Assembly: GCF_000514815.1 (NCBI RefSeq)
Contig: NZ_AZWQ01000032.1
Coordinates: 1-54,476 of the forward strand
Reading direction: 5' to 3'
DNA: 54,476 nucleotides
Source of the DNA: Salinispora fenicalii
Lineage (GTDB): Bacteria; Actinomycetota; Actinomycetes; Mycobacteriales; Micromonosporaceae
The notes under the pieces were generated by a model, which was not told the origin of the DNA, ran no database searches, and was given only the letters and a program-made list of their open reading frames with translations. Made by a program: the position numbers and the translations under genes. Positions 1 to 7,706 of the stretch are shown here, in pieces. Positions within the stretch are counted from its first letter, which is position 1. Each line of letters opens with the position of its first letter.

Positions 1-25
1 GGCTCTGTCTCACATTCGGTGGTGA
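1..25. repeat. Left terminal inverted repeat of the ISL3 element
   Basis: Begins ggctctgtctcacattcggt and matches the reverse complement of 1604-1628 over all 25 bases. It lies just downstream of the transposase stop codon. Confidence 0.93.
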
Positions 26-38
26 TGGAGGGTGCTGG

Positions 39-1574
39 TCAGCCGAGCAGGATTCGATGGCGCAGGAGAGCGAAGCCCGCTCGTCCGTACATTTGTCGTT
101 TGATCAGTTTGGTTTTGGTGTTGACGCCTTCGGTGCCGCCGTTGTTGAAGGGGTGGGTCAGGGCGGCGTTGACGGCGTCGCGGTCCAGGCCGAGGCCGCG
201 GATGAAGGTGTGCAGGTGGGGTAGGTCCGTGGCCTTGACCTCGGCGATCCACGTGTCGAGATGGTCGTCGTTACCGGCTGCGGGTGTGAGGAGCGCGGCG
301 AACGAGCCGATGAAGCCGGCCAGCGCGGTCATCTGCGGGCAGGCGCTGGTGAGGGCGTGGACGAGCGTGCGCTGATGGTCTGTGAGCTTCTCGGGTGGGG
401 TCAGGAAGTAGCGGGTGAGGCGTCGGGGCGACAGGGCTGGGCGGTCGGCTTCGACGCGGCCTTGGGTGATGTAGCGGTAGAGCAGGTTGAGGCTGCCGGT
501 GTAGCCCAGTTCCCTGATCTCGGCGAGAAGTTGCGTAGCGCCGACGGCGGGGTCTTGTTCCCGGCGTCGGCGCAGGTGGTCACGGTAGGGGTCGACGAGG
601 GTGGGCCGGTACTGCGGTGCGCGGACCAGGCGTTCGGGTTCGCTGATTCGGGCATACCGTTTGACCGTGTTCAGGCCGAGGTTGAGTCGGCGGGCGCATT
701 CGAGCAGGCCGACGCCCTTGTCGAGCAGGTCGTGGACCTGCTGCCACCGCTGCCGGGTGGTCACGGCCCGGATGCCTTGCTGTGGCGGTAGGCCGGCGGT
801 GGCCCAGCATGTGCTGTGGGCGGTGACCTCTTTGCGGACGGCCTCGGCGAGGTTGTGCCACAGGTGCCAGCGGTCGGCGACCTGCAACGCCTCGGGTAGG
901 GCGCGGCGGACCGCTTCGGCGTAGGCGCCCGAGGAGTCCCGGCACACCACCTCGACACCGGGATGCTCACGCAGCCATGTCTCTAACGTGTGGGCCTTGC
1001 GGTCGGGCAGCACGTCGATGCGTTCACGGGTGACCGCGTCGATCAGGACGGTGGCGTAACGGCGACGGCGGCACAGCGCGAAGTCGTCGACCCCGAGCAC
1101 GCGGGGAACCCGCCGCTCGGGCAGCGGAACGCGTAGCAGCGCCCGCAGCGCGGTGTGACGGGACATGACGACCATCGCCAGGACCGACAACAGGCGAGCA
1201 CCGCCCCGGCCAGCCAGATGACGCACCACCGCAGCGACCTGGGCGCTCAGCCGGGACGTGCGACGCTGGTAACGCTCCAGAACACCCGGAAGCTGTTCCC
1301 GGAACGTGCGACGACAGCCCTGCGTCGGGCACACCAGACGCCGCACGCGCACCCGCACCACTACCGGCCGGGCATCGACCGGCACATCCGCCAGAGTCCG
1401 CTGGTGATACCCATGCACCCGGCCCGTCACCGCCTCACAGCCCGGACAAGCCACCGTTCCTCCAGGAGTCCGAGCCCGCACCAGGATCCGCTCGCCCTCG
1501 TCCGTGACCTCATCGATCACCAACGGGGACAGCCCCGAGAACACCATCTTCGTAAGATCATCGATCTTGCACAC
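39..1574 (-). CDS. ISL3-family transposase
   Basis: A 511-residue DDE transposase that cuts and pastes the surrounding element. The N-terminus has paired cysteine motifs (CPGC near residue 43 and CPTQGC near 82) like the zinc-binding domain of ISL3 transposases. The catalytic core shows GVDDFALCRRRRYATVLID (first Asp), CRDSSGAYAEA (second Asp) and the C-terminal NGGTEGVNTKTKLIKRQMYG region with the Glu. A helix-turn-helix-like stretch (LLECARRLNLGLNTVKRYAR) sits between the second Asp and the Glu. The length is normal for the family and no frameshift is visible. It starts at a GTG just inside the right repeat. Confidence 0.93.
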   Translation of the reverse strand: MCKIDDLTKMVFSGLSPLVIDEVTDEGERILVRARTPGGTVACPGCEAVTGRVHGYHQRTLADVPVDARPVVVRVRVRRLVCPTQGCRRTFREQLPGVLERYQRRTSRLSAQVAAVVRHLAGRGGARLLSVLAMVVMSRHTALRALLRVPLPERRVPRVLGVDDFALCRRRRYATVLIDAVTRERIDVLPDRKAHTLETWLREHPGVEVVCRDSSGAYAEAVRRALPEALQVADRWHLWHNLAEAVRKEVTAHSTCWATAGLPPQQGIRAVTTRQRWQQVHDLLDKGVGLLECARRLNLGLNTVKRYARISEPERLVRAPQYRPTLVDPYRDHLRRRREQDPAVGATQLLAEIRELGYTGSLNLLYRYITQGRVEADRPALSPRRLTRYFLTPPEKLTDHQRTLVHALTSACPQMTALAGFIGSFAALLTPAAGNDDHLDTWIAEVKATDLPHLHTFIRGLGLDRDAVNAALTHPFNNGGTEGVNTKTKLIKRQMYGRAGFALLRHRILLG

Positions 1575-1603
1575 ATGACCTCAACGACATCGACCACCCT
1601 CGG

Positions 1604-1628
1604 TCACCACCGAATGTGAGACAGAGCC
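1604..1628. repeat. Right terminal inverted repeat of the ISL3 element
   Basis: Ends in gaatgtgagacagagcc and is perfectly complementary to the first 25 bases. It lies about 30 bp upstream of the transposase start, so the transposase promoter probably overlaps or abuts this end. Confidence 0.93.
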
Positions 1629-1725
1629 GCTAGCGAGACAGCCCCCGCAACGTGCTCATTGATCGGTGGGCCGACATGAGTTCCCCCCCCGCTTCGAAGA
1701 AGCGGTTCCATGGAGGCGGGGTGGC

Positions 1726-2210
1726 TCAGGCTTCGTTGCGTAGCACGGCAAGGCTGGCCGCGAACGAGGTGGTCAGGCTGTCGAGGACGGCTTTCCCTTT
1801 GCTGGCTGTGGCGAGGGACGGCTGGCCGATGACGCCGCTGTCTGTGTAGCCGCGCATGCCGAGGACCAGCAGGTCCGGGCGTTCGGTGAGATGGTCGGCG
1901 GTCCGATAGCCGACTCGGACGAGTTCGGGGCACAGGTGCAGCAGCAGGGAGGTCTCGATCTCCCCGGCGTGCATGTCGTCATGGGTACTGCTAGCAAGCC
2001 CGTCCCCACCAGCTGCCAGGCCAATTCACAGCGATGCCAGAAGATCCGGTCAGGACACTGCCGTCCACTCTCCGTGCCAGCGATCGTGGACCGGGCTACC
2101 GGCACCCGACGCGCCAAGGCCAACTGGGTTAGCCCACTCGCGTTGCGCCAGCGGGCAAGCCCCGCACCGAGTGCTCGTTTCGTATCGTCCACCCGCTGCG
2201 GATCGATCAT
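1726..2210 (-). pseudogene. Chimeric remnant: XRE-type HTH N-terminus joined out of frame to a creatininase-family C-terminus
   Basis: Reading leftward from 2210, residues 1-75 form an actinobacterial XRE DNA-binding domain (LARWRNASGLTQLALARRV, then STIAGTESGRQ). This frame then runs on as low-complexity arginine/proline sequence. In another minus-strand frame, 1726-1974 encodes the tail of a creatininase/MftE-family amidohydrolase, with DDMHAGEIETSLLL carrying the conserved HxGxxET motif, then GVIGQPSLATASKG. No creatininase N-terminus is present, because that frame is closed by a stop just upstream. I infer two broken genes fused by deletion, next to the insertion sequence. Neither part is likely to be functional. 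A short intact XRE-only protein is possible but less likely. Confidence 0.6.
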
Positions 2211-2481
2211 GAAGCCAGCCCTTCACAGCCCTCTACGCATCGATGACCGGATTGACGCGAAGCGACGTCACCGTAACCGGCTACCGCCGAAACCGGCCAG
2301 CCTTCCGGCGGACTGCCCCGGGCGCGGCGTCCCAGAGTTCGGGAGGGGCGGACAACGACTCGAATCGCTGTCAAACGCACCCGGACTGACCGGGACCCGT
2401 CCGGACCCGGCGGGACGGAGGGGATGCGCGTCGCACGAGCACCCACCGAGCACCCAACCGTCCACTAGGGACGACAAAGCG
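2211..2481. other. Non-coding stretch between the remnant and the tRNA terminator
   Basis: No open reading frame here resembles a protein. The bases around 2430-2462 hold two adjacent copies of a 9-bp direct repeat (gagcaccca). The segment lies on the 3' side of a tRNA-Arg gene, a common integration position, but no duplicated tRNA 3' end was found. Confidence 0.4.
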
Positions 2482-2519
2482 AAGGCGCCTGACCCCTGTT
2501 CTTGCAGGTCAAGCGCCTT
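2482..2519 (-). terminator. Hairpin terminator 3' of tRNA-Arg
   Basis: aaggcgcctgacc (2482-2494) and ggtcaagcgcctt (2507-2519) form a 12-13 bp stem with one mismatch, 10 bases past the tRNA 3' end on the minus strand, followed by a short T-containing run. It probably ends transcription of one or both tRNA genes. Confidence 0.65.
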
Positions 2520-2528
2520 ACGATCTTG

Positions 2529-2601
2529 CGCGCCCGAAGGGATTCGAACCCCTAACCTTCTGATCCGTAGTCAGATGCTCTATCCGTTGAGCTACGGGCG
2601 C
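2529..2601 (-). tRNA. tRNA-Arg (anticodon ACG)
   Basis: Read on the minus strand the acceptor 5' arm gcgcccg pairs with cgggcgc at the 3' end. The anticodon stem tctga/tcaga encloses the loop ctacgga, giving anticodon ACG. The T-loop ttcgaat is canonical. The discriminator base is G and CCA is not encoded. At 73 nt it is normal length. It lies 35 bp from tRNA-Ser on the same strand and probably shares its transcript. Confidence 0.95.
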
Positions 2602-2636
2602 TGGTGCTTGGTCAGCCTACACGACCGACTTTCGCG

Positions 2637-2727
2637 CGGAGACTCCGGGATTCGAACCCGGGAGGGGCTTTAAAACCCCAACCGCATTAGCAGTGCGGCG
2701 CCATAGACCAGACTAGGCGAAGTCTCC
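2637..2727 (-). tRNA. tRNA-Ser (anticodon GCT)
   Basis: The acceptor arm ggagact pairs with agtctcc. The anticodon stem ccgca/tgcgg encloses ctgctaa, giving anticodon GCT. A long variable arm (ttggggttttaaagcccc) marks a class II tRNA, and the T-loop is ttcgaat. Length 91 nt is normal for tRNA-Ser. CCA is not encoded. Confidence 0.95.
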
Positions 2728-2831
2728 CTGGCGGCTTCGCAGGCCACCGGGGGTTGAGAATACAGGGCCCTGGCCGCCGGGAGCAAAGCGACTACCCTCG
2801 GGCAGGTCGGATGTCCGCATCACCGCGGACC

Positions 2832-3602
2832 TCAGAGCCAGTCGAACCACTCCTGCGGTAGCGCCGCATAGCCGACAAAGGCCACGATGTCCAGGAGTGT
2901 GTGCGCCACCACCAGTGGCATCACTCGCCGGGTTCGGAGGAAGTACAGGCTGAAGATGATGCCCATGACAGCGTTTCCGACGAACGCGCCGAATCCCTGG
3001 TAGAGGTGGTAGGAGCCGCGGAGCAGCGCACTGGTGACGATGATCGCACCGAGTCGCCACTGGAGCTGCCGCAGCCGAGTGACGAGGTAGCCGACCACGA
3101 TCACTTCTTCCAGTACGGCGTTCTTTACGGCCGCGAAGATCAACACCGGTGCTGCCCACCAGATGTCCGGCAGCGCGGCGGGCACCAGCGTCGCATTGAG
3201 CCCGAGTTGCGCCGCTGCCCAGAACAGGGCCAGGCCGGGCAGGCCGATCAGCGCGGCCAGGCCGGCGCCGCGCACGAGGTCCTGGCCGGGCCGGCGGGCG
3301 TCCAGGCCGAGAGTCCGCGCCGGGTTGCCCGGGTTGCGAGCCAGCAGGTGTACGGCGAGCAGCACCGGCAGCAGGGCGAAGCTGATCCCGAGCAGCTGGT
3401 ATGTGAGGTCGAGGTAGGGCCGCTCGGACCGGGATGTGTTCAGGGCGGCGGTCTGTGCCGACAGCGGTCCCTCGGCGGTGAGTTTGGCGACGATCGACGT
3501 GAGGGCGTAGACGGCCGATTGGCCGAGCGACAAGCCGAGGACCAGCCAGGTTTCGGTGCTCAGCGTCCGGCGAGTCAACGGTCGGTCCAGATCGAGGGTC
3601 AC
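2832..3602 (-). CDS. CPBP family (CAAX/Abi) intramembrane metalloprotease
   Basis: A 256-residue polytopic membrane protein with about seven to eight hydrophobic segments. It has the CPBP (Abi, PF02517) motifs in order: a glutamate pair in AVLEEVIVVGYLVTRLRQ near residue 165, the LLRGSYHLYQG segment with the His of motif 2 near 196, and HTLLDIV with the motif 3 His near 233. These residues place the metal-dependent active site inside the membrane. Substrates are unknown; relatives include type II CAAX proteases and bacteriocin self-immunity proteins. A longer same-strand reading frame overlapping it has no family features. It diverges from the flavohemoglobin gene across a 143-bp gap holding a perfect inverted repeat. 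Confidence 0.85.
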   Translation of the reverse strand: MTLDLDRPLTRRTLSTETWLVLGLSLGQSAVYALTSIVAKLTAEGPLSAQTAALNTSRSERPYLDLTYQLLGISFALLPVLLAVHLLARNPGNPARTLGLDARRPGQDLVRGAGLAALIGLPGLALFWAAAQLGLNATLVPAALPDIWWAAPVLIFAAVKNAVLEEVIVVGYLVTRLRQLQWRLGAIIVTSALLRGSYHLYQGFGAFVGNAVMGIIFSLYFLRTRRVMPLVVAHTLLDIVAFVGYAALPQEWFDWL

Positions 3603-3659
3603 CGCACCACTCTGCCTGACCCGACTCCTGATCGTGGCACCGAGGAGACCTCATGAACC

Positions 3660-3680
3660 GGTCGCACATTCTGTGCGACC
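3660..3680. promoter_or_regulatory. Perfect 9-bp inverted repeat in a divergent promoter region
   Basis: ggtcgcaca (3660-3668) and tgtgcgacc (3672-3680) are perfect reverse complements around a 3-base centre. The site sits between the divergent CPBP protease and flavohemoglobin genes, 58 bp and 66 bp from their starts. It fits a dimeric repressor operator that could serve both genes. It does not match the LexA box, and I cannot name the regulator. Confidence 0.55.
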
Positions 3681-3745
3681 ACCCGGCACGCTCCGTGGCC
3701 ATTCTGTAGCTGCCCGATTTCCGTACGGAGAAGGAGCGCGCTCCC

Positions 3746-4864
3746 GTGGACGATGTCGCGCGGCTACTCAAGGAGAGTTGGACCCTGGTTGAGGAGCACC
3801 GGGACCGGCTGAGCGAGCACTTCTACGCCCGGCTGTTCCTGCTCGACCCCGAGCTGCGTTCGCTCTTTCCGGCGCAGATGGTGGGTCAGGGTGATCGGCT
3901 GTTGGAGGCGATCATCACCGCCGCCCACACGGTGGACGACCCGGAGAGCTTCGAGGAGTTCCTCCGGTCGCTGGGCCGGGATCACCGCAAATACCACGTT
4001 GAGGCAACAAACTACGAGACCATGGGCGTCGCCCTGCTGGACGCCTTGCGCAGCACTGCCGGCGACGGCTGGAATCTGACGTTCGACCAGGCCTGGCGGG
4101 ACGCGTACGCGGCCATCTCGGGCAAGATGCTCGCGGGGGCGGCGGCAGACGACAACCCACCGTTCTGGCATGCCGAGGTGCTGACTCACGTTCGGTACGG
4201 ACCGGACATGGCGGTGTTGACGGTCCGTGCCCTGCAACATCCGCTGCGGTGGCAGGCCGGCCAGTACGTCAGCATTGAGGCGCCCCGGTACCACCCGCGG
4301 GTGTGGCGGACCTATTCGGTGGCGAACGCGCCGAACGACGACAACGTGCTGGAGTTCCACGTTCGGACGCCACCGGGTGCGGGGTGGTTGTCCGGCGCGC
4401 TGGTTCGGCGGGTGAAGCCGGGTGACTTGTTGCGGTTGGCGGCGCCGATGGGGTCGATGACCTTGGACCGGGCATCGGACCGGGACATCCTCTGTGTCGC
4501 CGGCGGGGTCGGCTTGGCTCCGGTGAAGGCGTTGGTCGAGGAACTGGCGAGCTACAACCGGACCCGTTGGGTGCATGTCTTCTACGGCGCCCGCACGCAT
4601 CTTGACCTCTATGGTCTGGCCGGGCTCCAGGAGTTGGTCGCCCGGCATCCGTGGCTGTCGGTGACACCGGCCTGTAGCGCGGACAAGGGCTTCGACGGTG
4701 AGCTGGGCGAGATCTCCGAAGTGGTCGGCCGGTACGGCCCGTGGACGGCGCATGACTGCTACGTCTCCGGGTCGGCGCCGATGGTCCGGGCCACGCTGCG
4801 GGTTCTCTCCGGCGATGAGGTGCCGCAGGAGCGTACTCGGTACGACACCTTCGGTGAGTTGTAA
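3746..4864 (+). CDS. Flavohemoglobin-type protein (globin plus FAD/NAD(P)H reductase)
   Basis: A 372-residue cytosolic fusion. Residues 1-135 are a globin with the flavohemoglobin B10 tyrosine context (SEHFYARLF), the distal Gln (AQMVGQGDRL) and a candidate proximal His (DHRKYHVEATNYETMG). From about 145 there is a ferredoxin-reductase-type FAD domain (RTYSVANAP flavin motif) and an NAD(P)H domain (CVAGGVGLAPVKAL; YVSGSAPMV). Family members use O2 to oxidise nitric oxide to nitrate (NO dioxygenase), and that is the likely role. It is slightly shorter than enteric Hmp (about 396). The GTG start at 3746 has GGAGAAGGAG upstream at 3727-3736. Confidence 0.87.
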   Translation: MDDVARLLKESWTLVEEHRDRLSEHFYARLFLLDPELRSLFPAQMVGQGDRLLEAIITAAHTVDDPESFEEFLRSLGRDHRKYHVEATNYETMGVALLDALRSTAGDGWNLTFDQAWRDAYAAISGKMLAGAAADDNPPFWHAEVLTHVRYGPDMAVLTVRALQHPLRWQAGQYVSIEAPRYHPRVWRTYSVANAPNDDNVLEFHVRTPPGAGWLSGALVRRVKPGDLLRLAAPMGSMTLDRASDRDILCVAGGVGLAPVKALVEELASYNRTRWVHVFYGARTHLDLYGLAGLQELVARHPWLSVTPACSADKGFDGELGEISEVVGRYGPWTAHDCYVSGSAPMVRATLRVLSGDEVPQERTRYDTFGEL

Positions 4865-4961
4865 CGGACATTCCCCATCGGGCGGACCGGCACCGCCCAC
4901 GACGGCCACGTCCGCCCGGCCCTCCTTCCCCCGGGCGGACGTGGCCGTCGCCGATGCTGTC

Positions 4962-6482
4962 TCAGTAACGCCAGGGCTGTCCGGTGTGCCGGTACTCCTC
5001 GACCGGCACCAGGGGTACGCCGGGGGCCATCCGGTCGACGTAGAGGCGCCCCTCGAGGTGGTCGATCTCGTGCGCCACGAGGCGGGCCATGGCGTACTCG
5101 TAGGAGGTGATGACCCGACTGCCGTCGAGGTGGGTGTGCTCGACGTCGATCCGCAGCGGGCGGGGCACGAGACCTCGCTGGTCGAAGAAGGAGAGGCACC
5201 CTTCGTACTGTTCGTCGGTGTCGGGTGCGGCGTCGACCACCCGCGGGTTGAGCAGGACGACGGGTTCGCCCCCGCGGTCCGGGGGGCGGACGATGAGGGC
5301 GGCGCGGCCGATGCCGATTTGGGGAGCGGCGACGCCGACCCCCTTGCTGAATGGATGTAGCTCGTCGAGGCGAAGTAGGGCTGCGGTGAGCCGTTCCACC
5401 GCCTCCTGGGCGACCCTTTCTTCACGGGGTAGGTCGAACGGCTGGGCGGGCCGGCGGAGTAGGTCCGCGTCGCGCTGGAGGATGCCGAGGCTCCGCATCC
5501 GGTCGCTTGGTCGCAGCCAGCCGGGTTCTGTGGGCTCTCCTTCGGGTCGGGACCGGAATCGCCACTGCATCCGGTAGCGGCCGTTCAGCGGCGGCTCGTC
5601 TACCGCCCAGTCGAAGATTGTTCGGTCGCCCTCCTCCCGCCGAGCCACCGGGGTACGCAGCGGGCCTTCCTCCATGGAGAGCGATGTCTGGGCACCCCAG
5701 ACCTGCGGGTCGAGAGCGGCGGGCAGGTCGAGCCGGACGGCGAGGTGCCGGGTGGGTACCCGGACGGCCCGCTGAAACCAGGGGCCCCATTTGTCCGCCC
5801 CGACGTGGTAGGCGTACTCGATGGTGGCGCGGTCGCCCGGGTAGAGCGGGAAGCGCCGGTCGGCGTTCTCGAAGAGCAGCCAGATTTCTTTGAAGGCGTC
5901 CCGGTCGTGCTTGGTTCGCCAGTGCATCGCCTCGTGCTCCTGCCCGTCCAGCCGGCACGCGCGAAGCTGTAACTCGGCGAAGGTGAGTGGGTGTGTCCGG
6001 TGGTGCCGGTTGGAGCGGCCGGGGTTGCCCGGGTAGCGGTCAACGGCGACGCGGATGAGGTACCGGGTGATCGGCTCGGTCCCGGCGTTGTGCAGATCCC
6101 GGCGGACGACGCAGTGGTAGGTCTCGTCTCGGTAGGTGAGGCTGGCGTGTTCCCGTTCGACGATCAGGCCGGTGCCGGGGGGTAGCCATTGCCCGAGGGC
6201 GGGTGACTCGCGGTGTGGCGCCCGGTCGCTGCGGGCGTGTCGGAGTTCGTCGTATTCGCAGAAGCGTTGCCAGATCGCCCCGCTGGCCTCCAGTACGGCC
6301 TCTGCCCGCCGGGCGAAGTCTTCGGTGGGCCGGTGCCGGCGTCCCTCCACGTGGCTGACGTACGAAGGGTCGAATCCCATCAGCGTCGCCAGCTGTTTTT
6401 TGGACAGCCCTCGCTCGGTCCGGTGGTGGGCGAGTTCGACGGCGAAGGTGTCGGCCGCCCGATCGAGCGGTGATGTCGTCAT
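4962..6482 (-). CDS. XRE-type HTH regulator fused to a C-terminal peptide deformylase
   Basis: About 506 residues. Residues 10-75 form an XRE helix-turn-helix (ERGLSKKQLATLMGFDPSYV). The middle, 100-310, resembles the all-beta region that follows the HTH in many actinobacterial XRE proteins (WLLFENADRRFPLYPGD; KWGPWFQRAVRVPTRHLAV). Residues 330-505 are a peptide deformylase with all three motifs intact: GVGVAAPQIG, EGCLSF (metal-binding Cys) and HEIDHLEG (two His and catalytic Glu). PDF removes the formyl group from nascent Met. Here an active-looking enzyme is tied to a DNA-binding domain, so its substrate and role are open. The ATG at 6482 has AAGGAAG 4-5 bases upstream; an ATG at 6515 is in frame but has a poorer site. 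Confidence 0.85.
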   Translation of the reverse strand: MTTSPLDRAADTFAVELAHHRTERGLSKKQLATLMGFDPSYVSHVEGRRHRPTEDFARRAEAVLEASGAIWQRFCEYDELRHARSDRAPHRESPALGQWLPPGTGLIVEREHASLTYRDETYHCVVRRDLHNAGTEPITRYLIRVAVDRYPGNPGRSNRHHRTHPLTFAELQLRACRLDGQEHEAMHWRTKHDRDAFKEIWLLFENADRRFPLYPGDRATIEYAYHVGADKWGPWFQRAVRVPTRHLAVRLDLPAALDPQVWGAQTSLSMEEGPLRTPVARREEGDRTIFDWAVDEPPLNGRYRMQWRFRSRPEGEPTEPGWLRPSDRMRSLGILQRDADLLRRPAQPFDLPREERVAQEAVERLTAALLRLDELHPFSKGVGVAAPQIGIGRAALIVRPPDRGGEPVVLLNPRVVDAAPDTDEQYEGCLSFFDQRGLVPRPLRIDVEHTHLDGSRVITSYEYAMARLVAHEIDHLEGRLYVDRMAPGVPLVPVEEYRHTGQPWRY

Positions 6483-6630
6483 CAGCTTCCTTGTGGCCGG
6501 GACTATTAGTTTCACGTTCTGTCACTGATCGGGTATAGAAGTGCCACCTTGTCGACATGAGTCTTGACTCTCCAGCGAGGGGGCTCGATAGTGCGGCGGC
6601 CGTTTCCCCGGGCTGGCAGGCGGGTAGTAC

Positions 6631-6753
6631 GCCGAGGCGCGGGATGGGCGGAATCGCCGAGGCGCGGGATGGGCGGAATCGCCGAGGCGCGGGCAAGGCT
6701 CGCGCTCGGGGCTCTGGCGGCGCTGATGGGGCGGAGTCGCCGAGGCGCGGGAT
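6631..6753. repeat. 25-bp tandem repeat cluster
   Basis: The unit gccgaggcgcgggatgggcg plus gaatc occurs exactly at 6631-6655 and 6656-6680. A truncated copy of its first 13 bases follows at 6681-6693, and a diverged copy (gccgaggcgcgggat) at 6739-6753. There are no spacers, so it is not a CRISPR array. The function is unknown. Confidence 0.85.
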
Positions 6754-6783
6754 ACACCGGGAGTCGCCGAGCTCCGTGGAAAG

Positions 6784-6802
6784 TTAGGCTAGCCTTGGCT
6801 TA
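6784..6802 (+). promoter_or_regulatory. Putative iron box (DmdR/IdeR-type operator)
   Basis: ttaggctagccttggctta matches 13 of 19 positions of the actinobacterial iron box ttaggttaggctaacctaa, with the left half strongest. It is 31 bp upstream of the GTG of an FhuF-like ferric reductase, where an iron-responsive repressor would be expected. Position and match support it; binding is inferred. Confidence 0.65.
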
Positions 6803-6833
6803 TCGTAGGGGCGGGAGATGGGGGAGCGTCAGG

Positions 6834-7625
6834 GTGACAACAGTAGTCCCCAGCACGGCAGCTACCGCCCCGTTGGCTCCGGTCACCACGGCGCTGCGCC
6901 AGCTTTTCGGTACCGACGACGTGCCGGGCCTGGCCCGCGGCCTGTTGGTCGCCGATGAGGGTGGTTGGTCACCCGCCACCGGGTTGGTGGACGGGACGAG
7001 GCTGCCCGAGCTCCTGGCCGCGGCCACCGACCAGTGGGGTGGCACCCGGCACGCCAGTGCGGCGCTGGCGTGGAAGTCATACAGCTACTGGGCGGCCCTG
7101 CCGGCGGTCCTGGGCTGGGCCTCGGCCCGGCGGGTTCCCCTGCTCGTTCCCGCCGATGTTTTGATTCACTTTGCGGATCCCCGGTCGCTGCTCACTCTGG
7201 GCCTGCGCCGGTCGACCGCGGTGGCGGTCCTGCCCGGTGATCCGCTGGCGCTGGCTGGCCGACCTGAGGTGCAGGTGGTGGCCGGCGAAGCGGAGCTGCT
7301 CGCGGTTCTCCGGGCGACGCTGCTCGACGCTCACCTCGCCCCGGTGATCGCGGCGATCCAGGCGGAAGTGCGGATCGGCACCCGAACGTTGTTGGGCTCG
7401 GTGGCCGCTGGGATCGCCAACGCCATTCTGTGCGCCGCCGATGGCCTGCCGGGCTCCTCCGTCGCCACGATCGATACGTTGCTCACGGCGCTCGGCCTGC
7501 GGGACCTGGTCGATTTGGTGCCGGGTCCGGCCGGCGAGCCGACGGTGCAGCGGTACACCTGCTGCCTCGCGTTCACCCTTCCTCGCCCGAAGACGTGCGC
7601 GGGCTGTTGCCTCCGCCGGTCTTGA
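6834..7625 (+). CDS. FhuF-like ferric siderophore reductase, (2Fe-2S) protein
   Basis: A 263-residue protein whose C-terminus carries RYTCCLAFTLPRPKTCAGCC, the CC-x10-C-x2-C [2Fe-2S] signature of FhuF ferric iron reductases. The middle has the family's aromatic patch (SYSYWAALPAVLGWASARR). Such proteins reduce Fe3+ bound to siderophores in the cytosol to release iron. The N-terminal half resembles the IucA/IucC C-terminal-like domain often annotated on these proteins. The GTG at 6834 is preceded by GGGGGAG; the frame stays open upstream but only through repeat sequence. The iron box upstream fits induction by iron starvation. No siderophore genes are adjacent. Confidence 0.78.
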   Translation: MTTVVPSTAATAPLAPVTTALRQLFGTDDVPGLARGLLVADEGGWSPATGLVDGTRLPELLAAATDQWGGTRHASAALAWKSYSYWAALPAVLGWASARRVPLLVPADVLIHFADPRSLLTLGLRRSTAVAVLPGDPLALAGRPEVQVVAGEAELLAVLRATLLDAHLAPVIAAIQAEVRIGTRTLLGSVAAGIANAILCAADGLPGSSVATIDTLLTALGLRDLVDLVPGPAGEPTVQRYTCCLAFTLPRPKTCAGCCLRRS

Positions 7626-7706
7626 CCGGAGTCGGCGCGGTCATTCCGCTCCGTCGGTCTTGGTCGGGACCGGCGTCGGTCAGCGCCAACGATCCTGGTC
7701 GGTCGG

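Larger units (their letters stand above)
1..1628 (-). mobile_element. Complete ISL3-family insertion sequence
   Basis: The first 25 bases of the window are the exact reverse complement of bases 1604-1628, so the element is bounded by perfect 25-bp terminal inverted repeats and is 1628 bp long. One transposase gene fills it on the minus strand. ISL3 elements normally make 8-bp target duplications. The right flank would be 1629-1636 (gctagcga), but the left flank lies outside the window and cannot be checked. The uninterrupted transposase and perfect ends suggest recent, possibly active, insertion. Confidence 0.93.
6483..6833. other. Intergenic region with tandem repeats and an iron box
   Basis: This 351-bp divergent gap holds promoters for the HTH-PDF gene (leftward) and the iron reductase gene (rightward), a 25-bp tandem repeat cluster at 6631-6753, and an iron-box-like site at 6784-6802. 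The open frames crossing it are repeat-derived and look non-coding. Confidence 0.6.

Noticed and set aside
2482..2601. Phage attachment site at tRNA-Arg
   Set aside because: No duplicate of the tRNA 3' end and no integrase in the window.
2713..3771. 352-codon minus-strand frame covering the CPBP gene
   Set aside because: Out of frame with the motif-bearing protease and reads through a tRNA 3' flank.
6631..6753. CRISPR array
   Set aside because: Direct repeats abut without unique spacers, and no cas genes are nearby.
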